7,635 nt of DNA from O2-02-FULL-42-9 sp038043025 (GTDB lineage: Bacteria > Pseudomonadota > Gammaproteobacteria > UBA12402), in contig JBBTCW010000079.1 of assembly GCA_038043025.1 (NCBI GenBank), positions 1-7,635 of the forward strand, in the 5' to 3' direction. Below, piece after piece: positions 6,108-7,635 of the stretch (the stretch's first letter is position 1; every line of letters begins with the position of its first letter). The notes beneath the pieces were generated by a model, which worked only from the letters and a program-made list of their open reading frames with translations, was not told the origin of the DNA and ran no database searches. The translations under genes were made by a program, and so were the position numbers.

Positions 6108-7519
6108 TCATTTTTTTAATCTCTAATCTTCTCTCATCTTTTTTTCCTTTTCTCACTATCATTATTTATACGCATTTGCTGTCTGCACAAGATTATGGCG
6201 TTTATTATCTCACCTATTCTTCCGCCACCTTTATTTATTCGATCACTGTTGGAACACTGGGGTTAGCCGTCTTACGTTTTTGGCCAACTGCCACGAAAGA
6301 ACACAAACAAACACTGTATACTACTTTATATTTTCTTACTTATACTGCTTTAATCATCATATCTTTGAGCATGCTTATGTTCTCTATTTTCACCGACACG
6401 CCCATTACCTATCTCATTCTATTTACGATGATTATCTACATCTCCTACAGTTTAATACAATTTAAACTCATGTTTATACGATCGACCTATCGTCCCTATA
6501 CTTATGGCGCGCTACATATCGCCAGAACCGGATTTTCATTGATTTTTGGAATATTGTTATATTTTCGATATAGCCTTTATGGGATTTTAGCAGGCATTTT
6601 TCTGGGTCATTTTTTAGCTTGTCTTTTGTTAATATTTGAAAGGCAAGATAAGGAGAAATTAAAATTTCAGCTCATAAATAAAAAATTAATAAAAGATCTC
6701 TTAATCTATTCAATTCCATTAACACTCAACTCAACCTTGATGTATATCATGAGTTATTCCGACCGTTGGCTACTCACCTTTCTCGCTTCGATCAAATCTG
6801 CGGGATTATATATTGCCGCTTATACCCTACCATCCCAAATACTTATCGCCATTATGATGGGTATGCATTTAAACCTCTATCCAAAAGACATCTGCGCTTA
6901 TGAAACGGGCTCGGCAAAAAAAACAAAAGCTCAACTCGCCGATCACTGGACGCAATTACTCGCCATTGTCATTCCAAGCTGCATTGGATTAATTATTTTA
7001 AGAAATAATCTGATCACCCATGTACTGGGAACAAGCTTCAGTGCAACAGCAATCGGCTTATTACCCTGGATAATCTTAGCCGTTTTTTTTGGTGGAATAA
7101 AAATCTATTATGTTGATATTGCGCTCTGTTTGGCAAAAAAAACTTTTATGCAAATATATATTTGTGTCATTATTGCCATTATAAATATTCTATTGAATAT
7201 TATTTTAATCCCTAAATTTGATTTGTATGGGTCTATCATTGCACTGATTATCTCCAACTTTTTAGCATTTTTATTAAGCTACTTTTTAGGCAGCCAATTT
7301 GTGCAAATTCCATTATTACTATGGAGACTCTGGAAAATAGTCCTCTCCACATTAATCATGGCGATTGTTTTATATTACATAAAAAATTGGTCAGGATGGC
7401 TATATCTAGTCCTACAAATCATAATTGGCATCAGCATCTATTGTATCGTTTTCTTAATACTGAATTATCAAGCAATTTATGGCATTATATTAAAAAACAG
7501 ATCGAGGATGACAGCATGA
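6089..7519 (+). CDS. wzx-like: Wzx-type lipid-linked oligosaccharide flippase
   Basis: This is a polysaccharide-export membrane protein of the MOP superfamily, predicted to move undecaprenyl-pyrophosphate-linked repeat units from the cytoplasmic to the periplasmic face of the inner membrane. It has 476 residues and about 14 hydrophobic segments spread over the whole length. Family signatures are THLLSAQDYGVYYLTYS (28-44) after the first helix, SDRWLLTFLASIKSAGLY (224-241) in the middle, and NILLNIILIPKFDLYGS (366-382). The last corresponds to the N-x-x-x-N-x-x-x-IP-x-x-G-x-x-G pattern of this family. Length and topology are normal, with no break seen. No Shine-Dalgarno precedes the ATG at 6089; the bases before it are AT-rich, so initiation may be weak or rely on an unstructured leader. 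Its stop overlaps the next start as ATGA. The presence of a flippase implies a Wzx/Wzy-dependent pathway and supports the polymerase call opposite. Confidence 0.88.
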   Translation: MYNKKSIIFLISNLLSSFFPFLTIIIYTHLLSAQDYGVYYLTYSSATFIYSITVGTLGLAVLRFWPTATKEHKQTLYTTLYFLTYTALIIISLSMLMFSIFTDTPITYLILFTMIIYISYSLIQFKLMFIRSTYRPYTYGALHIARTGFSLIFGILLYFRYSLYGILAGIFLGHFLACLLLIFERQDKEKLKFQLINKKLIKDLLIYSIPLTLNSTLMYIMSYSDRWLLTFLASIKSAGLYIAAYTLPSQILIAIMMGMHLNLYPKDICAYETGSAKKTKAQLADHWTQLLAIVIPSCIGLIILRNNLITHVLGTSFSATAIGLLPWIILAVFFGGIKIYYVDIALCLAKKTFMQIYICVIIAIINILLNIILIPKFDLYGSIIALIISNFLAFLLSYFLGSQFVQIPLLLWRLWKIVLSTLIMAIVLYYIKNWSGWLYLVLQIIIGISIYCIVFLILNYQAIYGIILKNRSRMTA

Positions 7520-7635
7520 AAGAATCTGACATTCGACCAAAAAAATTGTTTGATGAATTAAGATCATTGTTTGAGCATGTTCGAGTGGCTTTTCAGTGGT
7601 TTGTTTGGGACACCTGGACGCAGTTCTATGAAATG
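7516..7635 (+). CDS. N-terminal fragment, possible SAM-dependent methyltransferase
   Basis: The ATG at 7516 shares an ATGA overlap with the flippase stop, and the frame stays open for 40 codons to the window edge. The overlap argues for a real, translationally coupled gene. The purine run GAGGA at 7504-7508, 7 bases before this ATG, is a good ribosome-binding site. The opening residues, ESDIRPKKLFDE, resemble the N-terminus (D-I-R-P followed by L-F/L-D) that I associate with class I SAM-dependent methyltransferases of polysaccharide clusters. The rest (FQWFVWDTWTQFYEM) is aromatic-rich and shows no SAM-binding glycine motif, which would lie further downstream. A sugar-modifying methyltransferase would fit the context, but the assignment rests on a short resemblance. 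That a gene begins here is much surer than its function. Confidence 0.6.
   Translation, partial: MKESDIRPKKLFDELRSLFEHVRVAFQWFVWDTWTQFYEM

Noticed and set aside
6280..6465. Rightward open frame of 61 codons inside the flippase gene
   Set aside because: It is an out-of-frame reading of a clearly conserved membrane protein.

Overview
This window is part of a surface-polysaccharide (O-antigen or capsule) biosynthesis locus. It encodes seven or eight proteins with almost no non-coding DNA. The DNA is AT-rich. The sugar-nucleotide enzymes are of the WbpO/TviB and WbpP/TviC type, best known from Gram-negative bacteria such as Pseudomonas aeruginosa O6 and Salmonella Typhi. An AT-rich gammaproteobacterium is the most likely host, but nothing here fixes the genus. 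I see no RNA gene, CRISPR array, insertion sequence or convincing intrinsic terminator, and no gene-free stretch longer than about 70 bases.

Layout. (i) 1-75 is open in one frame and may be the tail of an upstream gene. (ii) 141-2488 (+) holds a nucleotide-sugar 6-dehydrogenase and a C4-epimerase, spaced 20 bases apart. Together they can convert UDP-GlcNAc to UDP-GalNAcA. (iii) 2429-6014 (-) holds three tightly packed genes. In transcription order these are a multi-pass membrane protein that is a candidate Wzy polymerase, then two GT4 glycosyltransferases. The last glycosyltransferase runs tail-to-tail into the epimerase and overlaps it by 60 coding bases. (iv) 6089-7519 (+) is a Wzx-type flippase, transcribed divergently from the polymerase candidate. 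Its stop overlaps by 4 bases the start of a further gene that leaves the window at 7635.

Inferred pathway. The dehydrogenase/epimerase pair supplies an acidic amino sugar. The two cytoplasmic GT4 enzymes extend an undecaprenyl-linked oligosaccharide, the flippase moves it across the inner membrane, and the polymerase candidate joins repeat units in the periplasm. The last, cut-off gene may encode a methyltransferase that decorates a sugar. The initiating sugar-phosphate transferase, chain-length regulator, export genes and ligase are not in the window.

No wholly new system is evident. The points most worth a second look are the 60-base codon-aligned convergent overlap, the +/-/+ gene order inside a normally co-directional type of cluster, the unassigned polymerase-like protein, and an 8-A tract inside the spacer of a putative promoter.
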